From Streptomyces sp. NBC_00654 (GTDB lineage: Bacteria; Actinomycetota; Actinomycetes; Streptomycetales; Streptomycetaceae), in contig NZ_JAPEOB010000002.1 in NCBI RefSeq assembly GCF_026341775.1, forward strand, positions 1,550,001-1,614,000: a stretch of DNA of 64,000 nt, read 5' to 3'. A model generated the notes under the pieces. It had not been told where the DNA came from. It made no database searches and saw only the letters and a program-made list of their open reading frames with translations. Shown here piece by piece: positions 1 to 8,042 of this stretch. Position numbers and translations under genes: made by a program. The stretch's first letter is position 1; the number at the start of each line of letters is the position of its first letter.

Positions 1-2
1 TG

Positions 3-668
3 CTGGAATCGAGGCCGGAGCTCACCGAGCTGTTCGCGCAGGACGCGGAGGGTGAGCGGCTGGCCCGCTGGCTGGGCGAGGCGGAACAGCTGGTGGAGCG
101 CTGGTTCTCGCTGGAGGACCCGACGCGTCTGGAGCCGGCCGAGCGGGAGCTGTTCGTCGAGACGGAGCTGGAGTCCGGGCTGCGGCTGCGCGGGGTGATC
201 GACCGGATCGATGTGGCGCCGACCGGCGAGGTCCGGATCGTGGACTACAAGACGGGAAAGGCCCCGCGCCCGGAGTACGCGGAGGGCGCCCTCTTCCAGA
301 TGAAGTTCTACGCCCTGGTGATCTGGCGGCTGAAGGGTGTGGTGCCGCGGCGGCTGCAGCTGGTCTATCTGGGCAGCGGCGACGTGCTGACGTACGACCC
401 GGTGACGGCGGACCTGGAGCGGGTGGAGCGCAAGCTGCTGGCCCTGTGGGACGCGATCTCGCTGGCGACGGAGACCGGTGAGTGGCGGCCGCGTCCGACG
501 AAGCTGTGCGGCTGGTGCGACCACCGAGCGGTCTGCCCGGAATTCGGCGGGACTCCCCCGGTCTATCCCCTGTCGGTACGCCCGGCGGAGTCGGACGAGG
601 ATGGCCAGGGCAGAATGGGACCGGTCCGGGCCGAGGCCGGCCAACCGGTGGCCCTTGAGGGCCCTTAA
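3..668 (+). CDS. RecB-family PD-(D/E)XK nuclease, 5' end outside window
   Basis: Only the 3' part of the gene is present; the frame is already open at base 3 and the start lies to the left. The product resembles RecB-family (Cas4/AddB-like) nucleases used in DNA processing. The sequence shows the first acidic motif (GVIDRID), the catalytic D-x-K motif (VDYKTGK), and a C-terminal Cys group, LCGWCDHRAVCPEF, of the kind that closes a 4Fe-4S cluster in this family; the first cluster Cys would be upstream of the window. The TAA stop overlaps the Shine-Dalgarno of the response regulator 10 bp downstream, so the two are probably co-transcribed. The family is clear; the in vivo substrate is not known from sequence. 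Confidence 0.85.
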   Translation: MESRPELTELFAQDAEGERLARWLGEAEQLVERWFSLEDPTRLEPAERELFVETELESGLRLRGVIDRIDVAPTGEVRIVDYKTGKAPRPEYAEGALFQMKFYALVIWRLKGVVPRRLQLVYLGSGDVLTYDPVTADLERVERKLLALWDAISLATETGEWRPRPTKLCGWCDHRAVCPEFGGTPPVYPLSVRPAESDEDGQGRMGPVRAEAGQPVALEGP

Positions 669-677
669 GGAGTTTTC

Positions 678-1349
678 GTGGCGATCCGCGTCCTACTGGT
701 CGATGACCAGCCGCTGCTGCGCACCGGCTTCCGGATGATCCTGGAGGCGGAGGGCGATCTGGCGGTGGTCGGAGAGGCGGGCGACGGTCTGCAGGCCATC
801 GACCAGGTGCGGGCGCTCCAGCCCGATGTGGTGCTGATGGACATCCGTATGCCCCGCATGGACGGTGTGGAGGCCACCCGTCAGATCACCGGTCCGGGCC
901 GGGACGGTCCGGCGAAGGTGCTCGTCCTGACGACGTTCGACCTCGACGAGTATGTGGTGGAGGCGCTGCGCGCGGGCGCGAGCGGCTTCCTGCTGAAGGA
1001 CGCTCCGGCCAATGAGCTGGTTCAGGCCATCCGGGTGGTCGCGGCCGGTGAGGCGATGCTGGCGCCGAGCATCACACGTCGGCTGCTCGACAAGTACGCG
1101 GACCACCTGCCCTCGGGCGAGGACCCGGTTCCGGACGCCCTGCACACGCTGACGGAGCGCGAGGTGGAGGTCCTGAAGCTGGTGGCGCGCGGCCTGTCCA
1201 ACGCGGAGATCGCCGCGGATCTGTTCGTCAGCGAGACGACGGTCAAGACGCATGTGGGACATGTGCTGACGAAGCTGAGCCTGCGGGACCGGGTGCAGGC
1301 CGCCGTCTACGCGTACGAGAGCGGTCTGGTGCGCCCCGGCGCCCAGTGA
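678..1349 (+). CDS. NarL/LuxR-type response regulator (orphan here)
   Basis: DNA-binding response regulator of 223 aa with an N-terminal receiver domain (about 1-120) and a C-terminal LuxR helix-turn-helix (about 155-215). Receiver residues are complete: the acidic pair D9/D10, phospho-acceptor D55 in VVLMDIRMP, T85/T86 and K107 in FLLKD, so phosphorylation is expected. The output domain has the usual TEREVEVLKLVARGLSNAEIA pattern. The GTG start at 678 follows AAGGAG at 667-672 with 5 nt spacing, and the preceding nuclease stop lies inside that site. No histidine kinase is encoded beside it in the window, so the partner is unknown or lies elsewhere. The target genes cannot be inferred. Confidence 0.9.
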   Translation: MAIRVLLVDDQPLLRTGFRMILEAEGDLAVVGEAGDGLQAIDQVRALQPDVVLMDIRMPRMDGVEATRQITGPGRDGPAKVLVLTTFDLDEYVVEALRAGASGFLLKDAPANELVQAIRVVAAGEAMLAPSITRRLLDKYADHLPSGEDPVPDALHTLTEREVEVLKLVARGLSNAEIAADLFVSETTVKTHVGHVLTKLSLRDRVQAAVYAYESGLVRPGAQ

Positions 1350-1381
1350 CGGTGCCGCCCTCGCGGGGATCCCTCTGTGCG

Positions 1382-1422
1382 GCGATCCGGTCCGGGGCCC
1401 TGGGGTTCCCGGACCGGATCGC
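1382..1422. terminator. Bidirectional terminator hairpin
   Basis: A perfect 15-bp inverted repeat (arms 1382-1396 and 1408-1422, 11-nt loop) lies between the convergent response regulator and HAD genes. There is no clear T-tract, as is common for Streptomyces terminators. Confidence 0.75.
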
Positions 1423-1457
1423 GCTGCCCGGGCCCTTGCGGGGGAACCAGGTGCTGC

Positions 1458-2159
1458 TCAGGGCTGCCCTGTGACCAGCTCCCGGAGGAACGCGAGATCG
1501 ACGTCCTCGAGGGAACCGACGACCACGCGTCCGGCCGCCGGAGCGATCGGCGCCACGGACGGTACGGCGACCACCCGGCACCCCGCGGCCTCGGCGGCGG
1601 CGACTCCCGTGGCGGTGTCCTCGATGACCGCACAGCGCCAGGGGTCCGCGCCGAAGCCCGCCGCCGCGGTGAGGTAGGGCTCGGGGTGGGGCTTCGTGCG
1701 GGTGACCTCGTCGCCCGCCACGGTCAGTGCGAAGTGGTGGTGGCCGACGGAGTCCAGGACCCGGTCGATGATCCGGCGGTGCGAGGCGGAGACGAGCGCG
1801 GTCGGCATGTCGCACGCGGCCAGCTCCGCCAGCAGGCGCCCGGCGCCCGGCATCAGCGGGACACCTCGACCGATGCGCTTCTCGAACCGGTCGTTGAGCA
1901 GCACGGTGAGTTCGTCGAGCGTGATGTCGGCTCCGGTGGAGTCGATGAGGTAGCCGGCACTGCGGGTCATCGGCCCGCCGACGACCACGTCCCGCCATGT
2001 CTCGTCGAGCCGGTGACCCAGATCGGCGAAGACCTCCACCTCCACATCCCACCAGAAGCCCTCGGTGTCGACGAGGGTTCCGTCCATGTCGAGAAGGACA
2101 GCCTGCAGGGCGGCGCCTTCGGCCGTGCGGGTCAGGGACGCGGGAACCGTACTGGTCAT
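1458..2159 (-). CDS. HAD-family phosphatase (beta-phosphoglucomutase-like)
   Basis: A 233-aa HAD hydrolase of subfamily IA. Motif I is LLDMDGTLVDTEG with both nucleophile and acid/base Asp, motif II is the Ser in LVSASH, motif III is the Lys of TRTKPHPEPY, and motif IV is VIEDTATGV. Between motif I and II is a helical cap of about 80 residues as in beta-phosphoglucomutase-like and phosphoglycolate-like enzymes. The substrate is not evident; related proteins act on small sugar phosphates. The start at 2159 was chosen because GGAAGG sits 8 nt upstream and a longer frame begins with low-complexity arginine-rich sequence. It is transcribed in the same direction as metH, 141 bp downstream of it. 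Confidence 0.88.
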   Translation of the reverse strand: MTSTVPASLTRTAEGAALQAVLLDMDGTLVDTEGFWWDVEVEVFADLGHRLDETWRDVVVGGPMTRSAGYLIDSTGADITLDELTVLLNDRFEKRIGRGVPLMPGAGRLLAELAACDMPTALVSASHRRIIDRVLDSVGHHHFALTVAGDEVTRTKPHPEPYLTAAAGFGADPWRCAVIEDTATGVAAAEAAGCRVVAVPSVAPIAPAAGRVVVGSLEDVDLAFLRELVTGQP

Positions 2160-2186
2160 CCGGGCACACCTTCCGTAGGGACGAGA

Positions 2187-2223
2187 AGGCCGGCCGCCGT
2201 CCCGGTGGGGAGGGCGACCGGCC
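2187..2223. terminator. Possible weak hairpin between metH and the HAD gene
   Basis: AGGCCGG at 2187 pairs with CCGGCCT ending at 2223, enclosing a second GC-rich pairing. This could attenuate transcription after metH, but the stem is short. Confidence 0.3.
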
Positions 2224-2300
2224 TGCACTGGACCGACCAGTCTACGACTCGTCCGGCCACCGCGCGGGGAACGGCGGGCGGCCGGGCGGGGAACAGTGCC

Positions 2301-5300
2301 TCATCGGGCGTTGAAGTACTTCGCCTCCGGGTGGTGGATGATGATCGCGTCGGTGGACTGCTCGGGGTGCAGCTGGAACTCCTCGGAGAGCTTGACCCCG
2401 ATCCGCTCCGGCTCCAGCAGTTCCGCGATCTTCGCCCGGTCCTCCAGGTCGGGGCAGGCGCCGTAGCCGAGGGAGAAGCGCGCGCCGCGGTACTTCAGCG
2501 CGAACATGTCCTCGACCTCGGCGGGGTCCTCCCCGGCGAAGCCCAGCTCGCTGCGGACCCGGGCGTGCCAGTACTCCGCCAGGGCCTCGGCGAGCTGTAC
2601 GGACAGGCCGTGCAGCTCCAGGTAGTCGCGGTAGGAGTTGGCCTCGAAGAGCTCGGCGGTGGCCTCGCCGATCTTCGAGCCGACGGTGACGACCTGGAGG
2701 CCGATGACGTCCACCTCGCCGGACTCCTGGGGCCGGAAGAAGTCCGCGAGGCACAGGCGCCGGCCGCGGCGCTGGCGCGGGAAGGAGAACCGGGTGCGCT
2801 CGGAGCCGTCCTCGTGGAGCAGGATCAGGTCGTCCCCCTTGGACACACAGGGGAAGTAGCCGTAGACCACGGCGGCTTCCAGCATGTTCTCGGTGTGGAG
2901 CTTGTCGAGCCAGCCGCGCAGGTGCGGGCGGCCCTCGGTCTCCACCAGTTCCTCGTACGTCGGTCCGTCGCCGGTACGGGCCTGCTTGAGACCCCACTGG
3001 CCCTTGAAGAGCGCGCCCTCGTCCAGCCAGGAGGCGTACTCCTTGAGCTGGATGCCCTTGACGACCCGGGTGCCCCGGAAGGGCGGCTCGGGGATGGGGT
3101 TGTCGGTCGCGACGTCGGAGCGGACACCCTCCTCCGGCTCCGTCACCTCGACGGCGGCTGCCTCGCGCTTGGGCACCCGGCGCTGCTTCAGCTCGGGCAG
3201 TACGGCGCCCGGCACTCCGCGCTTGACGGCGACGAGGGCGTCCATCAGCCGCAGACCCTCGAAGGCGTCGCGGGCGTAGCGGACCTCGCCCTCGTAGATC
3301 TCGTGGAGGTCCTGCTCGACATAGGCCCGGGTGAGGGCCGCGCCGCCGAGGATCACCGGGTAGTCGGCGGCCAGCTTGCGCTGGTTCAGCTCCTGGAGGT
3401 TCTCCTTCATGATCACGGTGGACTTCACCAGGAGACCGGACATGCCGATGACGTCGGCGCGGTGCTCCTCGGCGGCTTCCAGGATCGCGGAGACGGGCTG
3501 CTTGATGCCCAGGTTGACGACGTTGTAGCCGTTGTTGGACAGGATGATGTCGACGAGGTTCTTGCCGATGTCGTGGACGTCGCCGCGGACGGTGGCCAGC
3601 ACGATGGTGCCCTTGCCGTCGGCGTCCGTCTTCTCCATGTGCGGTTCCAGGTGGGCCACCGCGGTCTTCATGACCTCGGCGGACTGGAGCACGAACGGGA
3701 GCTGCATCTGGCCGGAGCCGAAGAGCTCGCCGACGACCTTCATGCCTTCGAGCAGGGTGTTGTTGACGATGTCGAGGGCGGGCGTGTCCTGGAGGGCCTC
3801 GTCGAGGTCGGCCTCCAGGCCGTTCTTCTCGCCGTCGATGATGCGCCGCTGGAGGCGCTCGTCCAGCGGCAGGGCGAGGAGTTCCTCGGCCTTGCCCGCC
3901 TTCATCGACTTCATGTTGACGCCCTCGAAGAGCTCCATGAGCTTCTGCAGGGGGTCGTACCCCTCGGCGCGGCGGTCGTGGATCAGGTCGAGGGCGACCT
4001 TGACCTGCTCCTCCTCCAGGCGCGCGATCGGAAGGATCTTGGAGGCGTGCACGATCGCGGAGTCGAGGCCCGCCTTGACGCACTCGTCGAGGAAGACGGA
4101 GTTCAGCACGACGCGGGCGGCCGGGTTGAGGCCGAAGGAGATGTTCGACAGGCCCAGCGTGGTCTGGACGTCGGGGTGGCGCTTCTTCAGCTCGCGGATG
4201 GCGCCGATGGTGGCGATCCCGTCGCCCCGGGACTCCTCCTGACCGGTGCAGATGGTGAAGGTCAGGGTGTCGATGAGGATGTCCGACTCATGGATGCCCC
4301 AGTTGGTGGTGAGGTCCTCGATGAGCCGCTCGGCGATGGCGACCTTGTGCTCGACGGTACGGGCCTGGCCCTCCTCGTCGATGGTCAGGGCGATCAGGGC
4401 TGCGCCGTGCTCGGAGGCCAGCGCGCTGACCTTCGCGAAGCGGGACTCGGGGCCGTCGCCGTCCTCGTAGTTGACGGAGTTCAGCACGGCACGCCCGCCG
4501 AGCTTCTCCAGTCCGGCGCGCAGGACGGGCAGCTCGGTGGAGTCGAGCACGATCGGGAGGGTGGAGGCGGTCGCGAAGCGGCCGGCCAGCTCCCGCATGT
4601 CGGCGACACCGTCGCGGCCCACGTAGTCGACGCAGAGGTCGAGCATGTGCGCGCCCTCGCGGATCTGGTCGCGGGCCATCTCGACGCAGTCGTCCCAGCG
4701 GGCTTCCAGCATCGCCTCGCGGAACTTCTTCGAGCCGTTGGCGTTCGTACGCTCACCGATCGCGAGGTACGAGGTGTCCTGGCGGAACGGGACGCTCTGG
4801 TAGAGCGAGGCGGCACCGGGCTCCGGGCGCGGTTCGCGGATGGTGGGGACCGTGCCCCGGACCCGCTCGACCACCTGGCGCAGGTGCTCCGGCGTCGTAC
4901 CGCAGCAGCCACCGACCAGGGAGAGGCCGTATTCGCGTACGAAGGTCTCCTGGGCGTCCGCGAGCTCGGAGGGGCCCAGCGGGTAGTGCGCGCCGTCCTT
5001 GCCGAGCACCGGCAGACCCGCGTTCGGCATGCAGGAGAGCGGGATCCGGGAGTGCCGGGCGAGGTAGCGCAGGTGCTCGCTCATCTCGGCGGGGCCGGTG
5101 GCGCAGTTCAGGCCGATCATGTCGATGCCGAGCGGCTCCAGCGCGGTGAGCGCGGCGCCGATCTCGGAGCCGAGCAGCATGGTGCCGGTGGTCTCGACGG
5201 TGACGGAGCAGATCAGCGGGAGGCTGCTGCCGGTGGCCTCCAGGGCGCGCCGGGCACCGATGACGGAGGCCTTGGTCTGGAGCAGGTCCTGGGTGGTCTC

Positions 5301-5813
5301 CACCAGGAGGGCGTCGGCGCCTCCGGCGATCATGCCTTCGGCGTTCCGCTGGTAGGCGTCGCGGAGCTTGTCGTACGGGGCGTGGCCCAGGGTCGGCAGC
5401 TTGGTGCCCGGCCCCATGGAGCCCAGCACCCAGCGCTGCTGTCCGGTGGACGCGGTGAACTCGTCGGCGACCTCGCGGGCGATGCGGGCGCCGGACTCGG
5501 AGAGTTCGTACACCCGCTCGGGGATGTCGTACTCGCCGAGGGCCGCGAGGTTCGCGCCGAAGGTGTTCGTCTCGACGCAGTCCGCTCCGACCGCGAAGTA
5601 CTCCTCGTGCACCGACCGGACGATGTCGGGGCGGGTGACGTTCAGAATCTCGTTGCAGCCTTCGAGGTTCTCGAAGTCCTCAAGGGTGGGGTCCTGCGCC
5701 TGGAGCATGGTGCCCATGGCGCCGTCGGCCACCACCACTCGGGTGGCGAGCGCCTCGCGAAGGGCGTCGGCTCGGGTCCGGCTGTCGGCGGCGGATGTCG
5801 GCAACGAGGCCAT
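2301..5813 (-). CDS. metH: Cobalamin-dependent methionine synthase
   Basis: Transfers the methyl group of 5-methyltetrahydrofolate to homocysteine through methylcobalamin. The 1170-aa protein has the full four-module order: homocysteine-binding zinc domain (about 1-330; Cys in GLNCATGP and the Cys pair in GGCCGTTPEH are the zinc ligands), pterin-binding domain (about 350-610), the B12 cap and binding domain with the cobalt-ligating His in DVHDIGKN, and a C-terminal SAM-dependent reactivation domain. Length is normal for the family. The ATG at 5813 is preferred; the frame is open 20 codons further up but without a good ribosome site. I looked for a cobalamin or SAM-type riboswitch upstream and did not recognise one. 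It is divergent from gylR. Confidence 0.96.
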   Translation of the reverse strand: MASLPTSAADSRTRADALREALATRVVVADGAMGTMLQAQDPTLEDFENLEGCNEILNVTRPDIVRSVHEEYFAVGADCVETNTFGANLAALGEYDIPERVYELSESGARIAREVADEFTASTGQQRWVLGSMGPGTKLPTLGHAPYDKLRDAYQRNAEGMIAGGADALLVETTQDLLQTKASVIGARRALEATGSSLPLICSVTVETTGTMLLGSEIGAALTALEPLGIDMIGLNCATGPAEMSEHLRYLARHSRIPLSCMPNAGLPVLGKDGAHYPLGPSELADAQETFVREYGLSLVGGCCGTTPEHLRQVVERVRGTVPTIREPRPEPGAASLYQSVPFRQDTSYLAIGERTNANGSKKFREAMLEARWDDCVEMARDQIREGAHMLDLCVDYVGRDGVADMRELAGRFATASTLPIVLDSTELPVLRAGLEKLGGRAVLNSVNYEDGDGPESRFAKVSALASEHGAALIALTIDEEGQARTVEHKVAIAERLIEDLTTNWGIHESDILIDTLTFTICTGQEESRGDGIATIGAIRELKKRHPDVQTTLGLSNISFGLNPAARVVLNSVFLDECVKAGLDSAIVHASKILPIARLEEEQVKVALDLIHDRRAEGYDPLQKLMELFEGVNMKSMKAGKAEELLALPLDERLQRRIIDGEKNGLEADLDEALQDTPALDIVNNTLLEGMKVVGELFGSGQMQLPFVLQSAEVMKTAVAHLEPHMEKTDADGKGTIVLATVRGDVHDIGKNLVDIILSNNGYNVVNLGIKQPVSAILEAAEEHRADVIGMSGLLVKSTVIMKENLQELNQRKLAADYPVILGGAALTRAYVEQDLHEIYEGEVRYARDAFEGLRLMDALVAVKRGVPGAVLPELKQRRVPKREAAAVEVTEPEEGVRSDVATDNPIPEPPFRGTRVVKGIQLKEYASWLDEGALFKGQWGLKQARTGDGPTYEELVETEGRPHLRGWLDKLHTENMLEAAVVYGYFPCVSKGDDLILLHEDGSERTRFSFPRQRRGRRLCLADFFRPQESGEVDVIGLQVVTVGSKIGEATAELFEANSYRDYLELHGLSVQLAEALAEYWHARVRSELGFAGEDPAEVEDMFALKYRGARFSLGYGACPDLEDRAKIAELLEPERIGVKLSEEFQLHPEQSTDAIIIHHPEAKYFNAR

Positions 5814-5907
5814 GGATGATCTCCCAGGGATGCGACGGCTGTCGGCTTTGCGACCTTCTGTCGGAAGGCGCACCTCGCCAGCCTAGCGGGGTGGCGCCCC
5901 GCCCCGT

Positions 5908-5930
5908 CAGTCCGTCCATGGGACGGACTG
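5908..5930. promoter_or_regulatory. 23-bp palindrome between metH and gylR
   Basis: CAGTCCGTCC and GGACGGACTG form a perfect 10-bp inverted repeat around a 3-nt centre, about 95 bp upstream of metH and 123 bp upstream of gylR. A second, smaller pair (TGCTGT at 5933, ACAGCA at 5946) lies beside it. It could be an operator for metH or a hairpin in a transcript; the regulator is not identifiable. Confidence 0.45.
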
Positions 5931-6014
5931 CATGCTGTGCGGGGGACAGCACGTGACAAGTGGTGGAACGGACTTTCCCGGGCGCCGAGCACAGGTCGGC
6001 ATCGACCGATAGTG

Positions 6015-6030
6015 TTCAGCATTGTCGAAC
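6015..6030 (+). promoter_or_regulatory. Candidate GylR-binding motif before gylR
   Basis: Contains GCATTGTCGAAC (6019-6030), an exact 12-base match to the sequence at 7059-7070 before glpF. With the preceding GTTC it forms GTTC-N9-GAAC. It lies 23 bp upstream of the gylR start, a position suited to autoregulation. Confidence 0.55.
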
Positions 6031-6052
6031 CGAGGTGGAGGAGTACGGCGCG

Positions 6053-6817
6053 ATGGCCAAGAACATCCAGTCGCTGGAGCGGGCGGCCGCGATGCTGCGT
6101 CTGCTGGCGGGCGGTGAGCGTCGGCTCGGACTCTCCGACATCGCCTCCTCCCTGGGGCTGGCCAAGGGCACCGCGCACGGCATCCTGCGCACGCTCCAGC
6201 TGGAGGGCTTCGTCGAGCAGGACGCGGCGTCCGGGCGCTATCAGCTCGGCGCCGAACTGCTGCGGCTGGGCAACAGCTATCTGGACGTCCACGAGCTGCG
6301 GGCGCGCGCCCTGGTCTGGACCGACGACCTGGCCCGCTCCAGCGGCGAGAGCGTGCACCTGGGCGTCCTGCACCAGCACGGCGTCCTCATCGTCCACCAT
6401 GTCTTCCGCCCCGACGACAGCCGCCAGGTGCTGGAGGTCGGGGCCATGCAGCCGCTGCACTCCACCGCGCTCGGCAAGGTGCTCGCCGCGTTCGACCCGG
6501 TGGCGCACAGCGAGGCCATGGAGGCGGAACGGCGGTCCTTCACCGCGCGCACCGTGACCGCGGCGGACGAGTTCGAGTCGCTGCTCGACCTGGTACGGGC
6601 GCGGGGCTACGGCACCGACGCGGAGGAGACCTGGGAGGGGGTGGCCGCCGTGGCCGCGCCCATCCACGACCGGCGGCGGATGCCGGTGGGCGCCGTGGCC
6701 GTCACCGGCGCCGTGGAGCGGGTGCGCCCGGACGGCGAGCTGCGCCCCGAACTGGTCGCGGCGGTACGGGACTGCGCCCGCGCGGTCTCCCGGGACCTGG
6801 GCGCCGGCCGCTTCTGA
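6053..6817 (+). CDS. gylR: IclR-type glycerol operon regulator GylR
   Basis: Represses and senses for the glycerol catabolic operon that follows. At 254 aa it is the expected length of S. coelicolor GylR. It has an N-terminal winged helix-turn-helix (about 6-60; LSDIASSLGLAKGTAHGILRTL is the recognition region) and an IclR effector domain (about 75-250) with the typical HSTALGKVL segment and the C-terminal PVGAVAVTGAVER strand. The start ATG 6053 is preceded by a GGAGGAG-type site about 10 nt upstream; the longer open frame above it is not supported. A hairpin terminator follows, so gylR is probably a separate transcript from glpFKD, as known for the S. coelicolor locus. Confidence 0.95.
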   Translation: MAKNIQSLERAAAMLRLLAGGERRLGLSDIASSLGLAKGTAHGILRTLQLEGFVEQDAASGRYQLGAELLRLGNSYLDVHELRARALVWTDDLARSSGESVHLGVLHQHGVLIVHHVFRPDDSRQVLEVGAMQPLHSTALGKVLAAFDPVAHSEAMEAERRSFTARTVTAADEFESLLDLVRARGYGTDAEETWEGVAAVAAPIHDRRRMPVGAVAVTGAVERVRPDGELRPELVAAVRDCARAVSRDLGAGRF

Positions 6818-6903
6818 GCCGGACGGCCGCGCGGACCGGCCCCGCGGGCCCGTACGGCCACGCACCCCCACCGCACCGCCCGCAGAACCGCATCGCACCC
6901 TCC

Positions 6904-6929
6904 GAGGCCCCGGCCCGCGCCGGGGCCTC
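6904..6929 (+). terminator. Terminator after gylR
   Basis: Arms of 11 bp (6904-6914 and 6919-6929) with a 4-nt loop pair perfectly 86 bp downstream of the gylR stop and upstream of the glpF promoter region. Confidence 0.7.
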
Positions 6930-7058
6930 TCCGCGTGCGCGGTCCACGCGCGCGGGCGCCCGCGCGCCGTCGGTAACGATCGGGTTCCGCGCCGAGTCGT
7001 ACGCCACACACCCTTGACGCGTCATTCGTTCGGGGGAAACACTGCCGTTCACCGGTCG

Positions 7059-7070
7059 GCATTGTCGAAC
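7059..7070 (+). promoter_or_regulatory. Candidate GylR-binding motif and promoter region of glpFKD
   Basis: GCATTGTCGAAC repeats the motif found before gylR. It is followed by an imperfect inverted repeat, ACACTTAACG with CGTTAGGGTGT (7070-7098). The intergenic stretch 6818-7228 (411 bp) otherwise holds the gylR terminator and a leader hairpin and no gene. Confidence 0.55.
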
Positions 7071-7166
7071 ACTTAACGGAATTACACGTTAGGGTGTGAC
7101 AGTGCCAAGCGCCGGTCAAGCCCTTACAGGTGGCGTGACCACACCACGTGGATACCCATCTGGGGC

Positions 7167-7196
7167 GCGAATCACCGGAGGGACCCGGTGATTCGC
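7167..7196 (+). promoter_or_regulatory. Leader stem-loop upstream of glpF
   Basis: A perfect 12-bp stem (7167-7178 with 7185-7196) and a 6-nt loop end 32 bp before the glpF start. It would form in the leader RNA if transcription starts near the 7059 motif; a role in attenuation or RNA stability is a guess. Confidence 0.45.
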
Positions 7197-7228
7197 CCTC
7201 CCCTGGACGAAGGACAAAGGAGTCACGG

Positions 7229-8002
7229 GTGTCCAGCTCCGACATCTTCATCGGCGAGACCATCGGTACCGCCGTGCTCATCCTGCTGGGCGGTGGCGTC
7301 TGTGCCGCTGTCACGCTGAAGCGCTCGAAGGCGTTCAACGCCGGCTGGCTCGCCATCACCTTCGGGTGGGGCTTCGGCGTGCTGACCGGCGCGTACATCT
7401 CCGCCGGCATGTCCGGCGCCCACCTCAACCCGGCGGTGACCGTCGGCCTCGCGATCAAGGGCGCCACCGAGTGGAGCGACCTCCCGGTCTACTTCGCCGG
7501 ACAGCTCCTCGGCGCGATGATCGGCGCGGTGCTGGTCTGGGCCGCGTACTTCGGTCACTTCAAGCTGCACCTGAACGACCCCGAGGTCGCCGGGCGCGGG
7601 GCGGAGAACCCGGGCCCGGTGCACGGCGTCTTCTTCACCTCGCCGGAGATCCGCAACGTCGGCCAGAACATGACGACCGAGATCATCGCGACCACCGTCC
7701 TGGTCCTCGCGATCCTCACCCAGAGCACCATCCCCGGCCTCACCCCCGAGGACCCCAAGGGTCCGGGTGTCCTCGGCGCGATGATCACCGCGTTCGTCGT
7801 CGTCGGGCTCGGTCTCTCGCTCGGCGGCCCGACCGGGTATGCGATCAACCCGGTCCGTGACCTCGGCCCCCGGATCGTGCACGCTCTGCTTCCACTGCCC
7901 AACAAGGGCGGCTCGGACTGGAGCTACGCCCTGATCCCCGTGGCGGGTCCGCTGATCGGCGGCGCCCTCGCGGGCGGGATCTACCAGCTCGCCTTCGCCT
8001 GA
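7229..8002 (+). CDS. glpF: Glycerol uptake facilitator (aquaglyceroporin)
   Basis: A 257-aa membrane channel that lets glycerol diffuse in (gylC in older Streptomyces naming). Six membrane spans are visible, with the two half-helix signature motifs: [10 protein letters not shown] near residue 67 and [12 protein letters not shown] near residue 207. The second motif reads NPV rather than the common NPA; the selectivity-filter Arg is kept. The start is GTG 7229, with AAAGGAG 6 nt upstream; the frame extends further up but lacks membrane-protein character. It is first in the operon glpF-glpK-glpD. Confidence 0.95.
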   Translation: MSSSDIFIGETIGTAVLILLGGGVCAAVTLKRSKAFNAGWLAITFGWGFGVLTGAYISAGMSGAHLNPAVTVGLAIKGATEWSDLPVYFAGQLLGAMIGAVLVWAAYFGHFKLHLNDPEVAGRGAENPGPVHGVFFTSPEIRNVGQNMTTEIIATTVLVLAILTQSTIPGLTPEDPKGPGVLGAMITAFVVVGLGLSLGGPTGYAINPVRDLGPRIVHALLPLPNKGGSDWSYALIPVAGPLIGGALAGGIYQLAFA

Positions 8003-8042
8003 GCCCTCAGAGCCGTACTACACAGACTTCCGGGAGCACACC

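Noticed and set aside
1377..5819. 1480-aa open frame on the plus strand antisense to metH
   Set aside because: It is the high-GC mirror of metH, has Arg/Gly/Val-rich composition and no motifs, and metH is unambiguous on the other strand.
5814..6052. Cobalamin or SAM riboswitch for metH
   Set aside because: No B12-box or SAM-type core could be recognised in the leader; only a simple palindrome is present. A covariance-model search would settle it.
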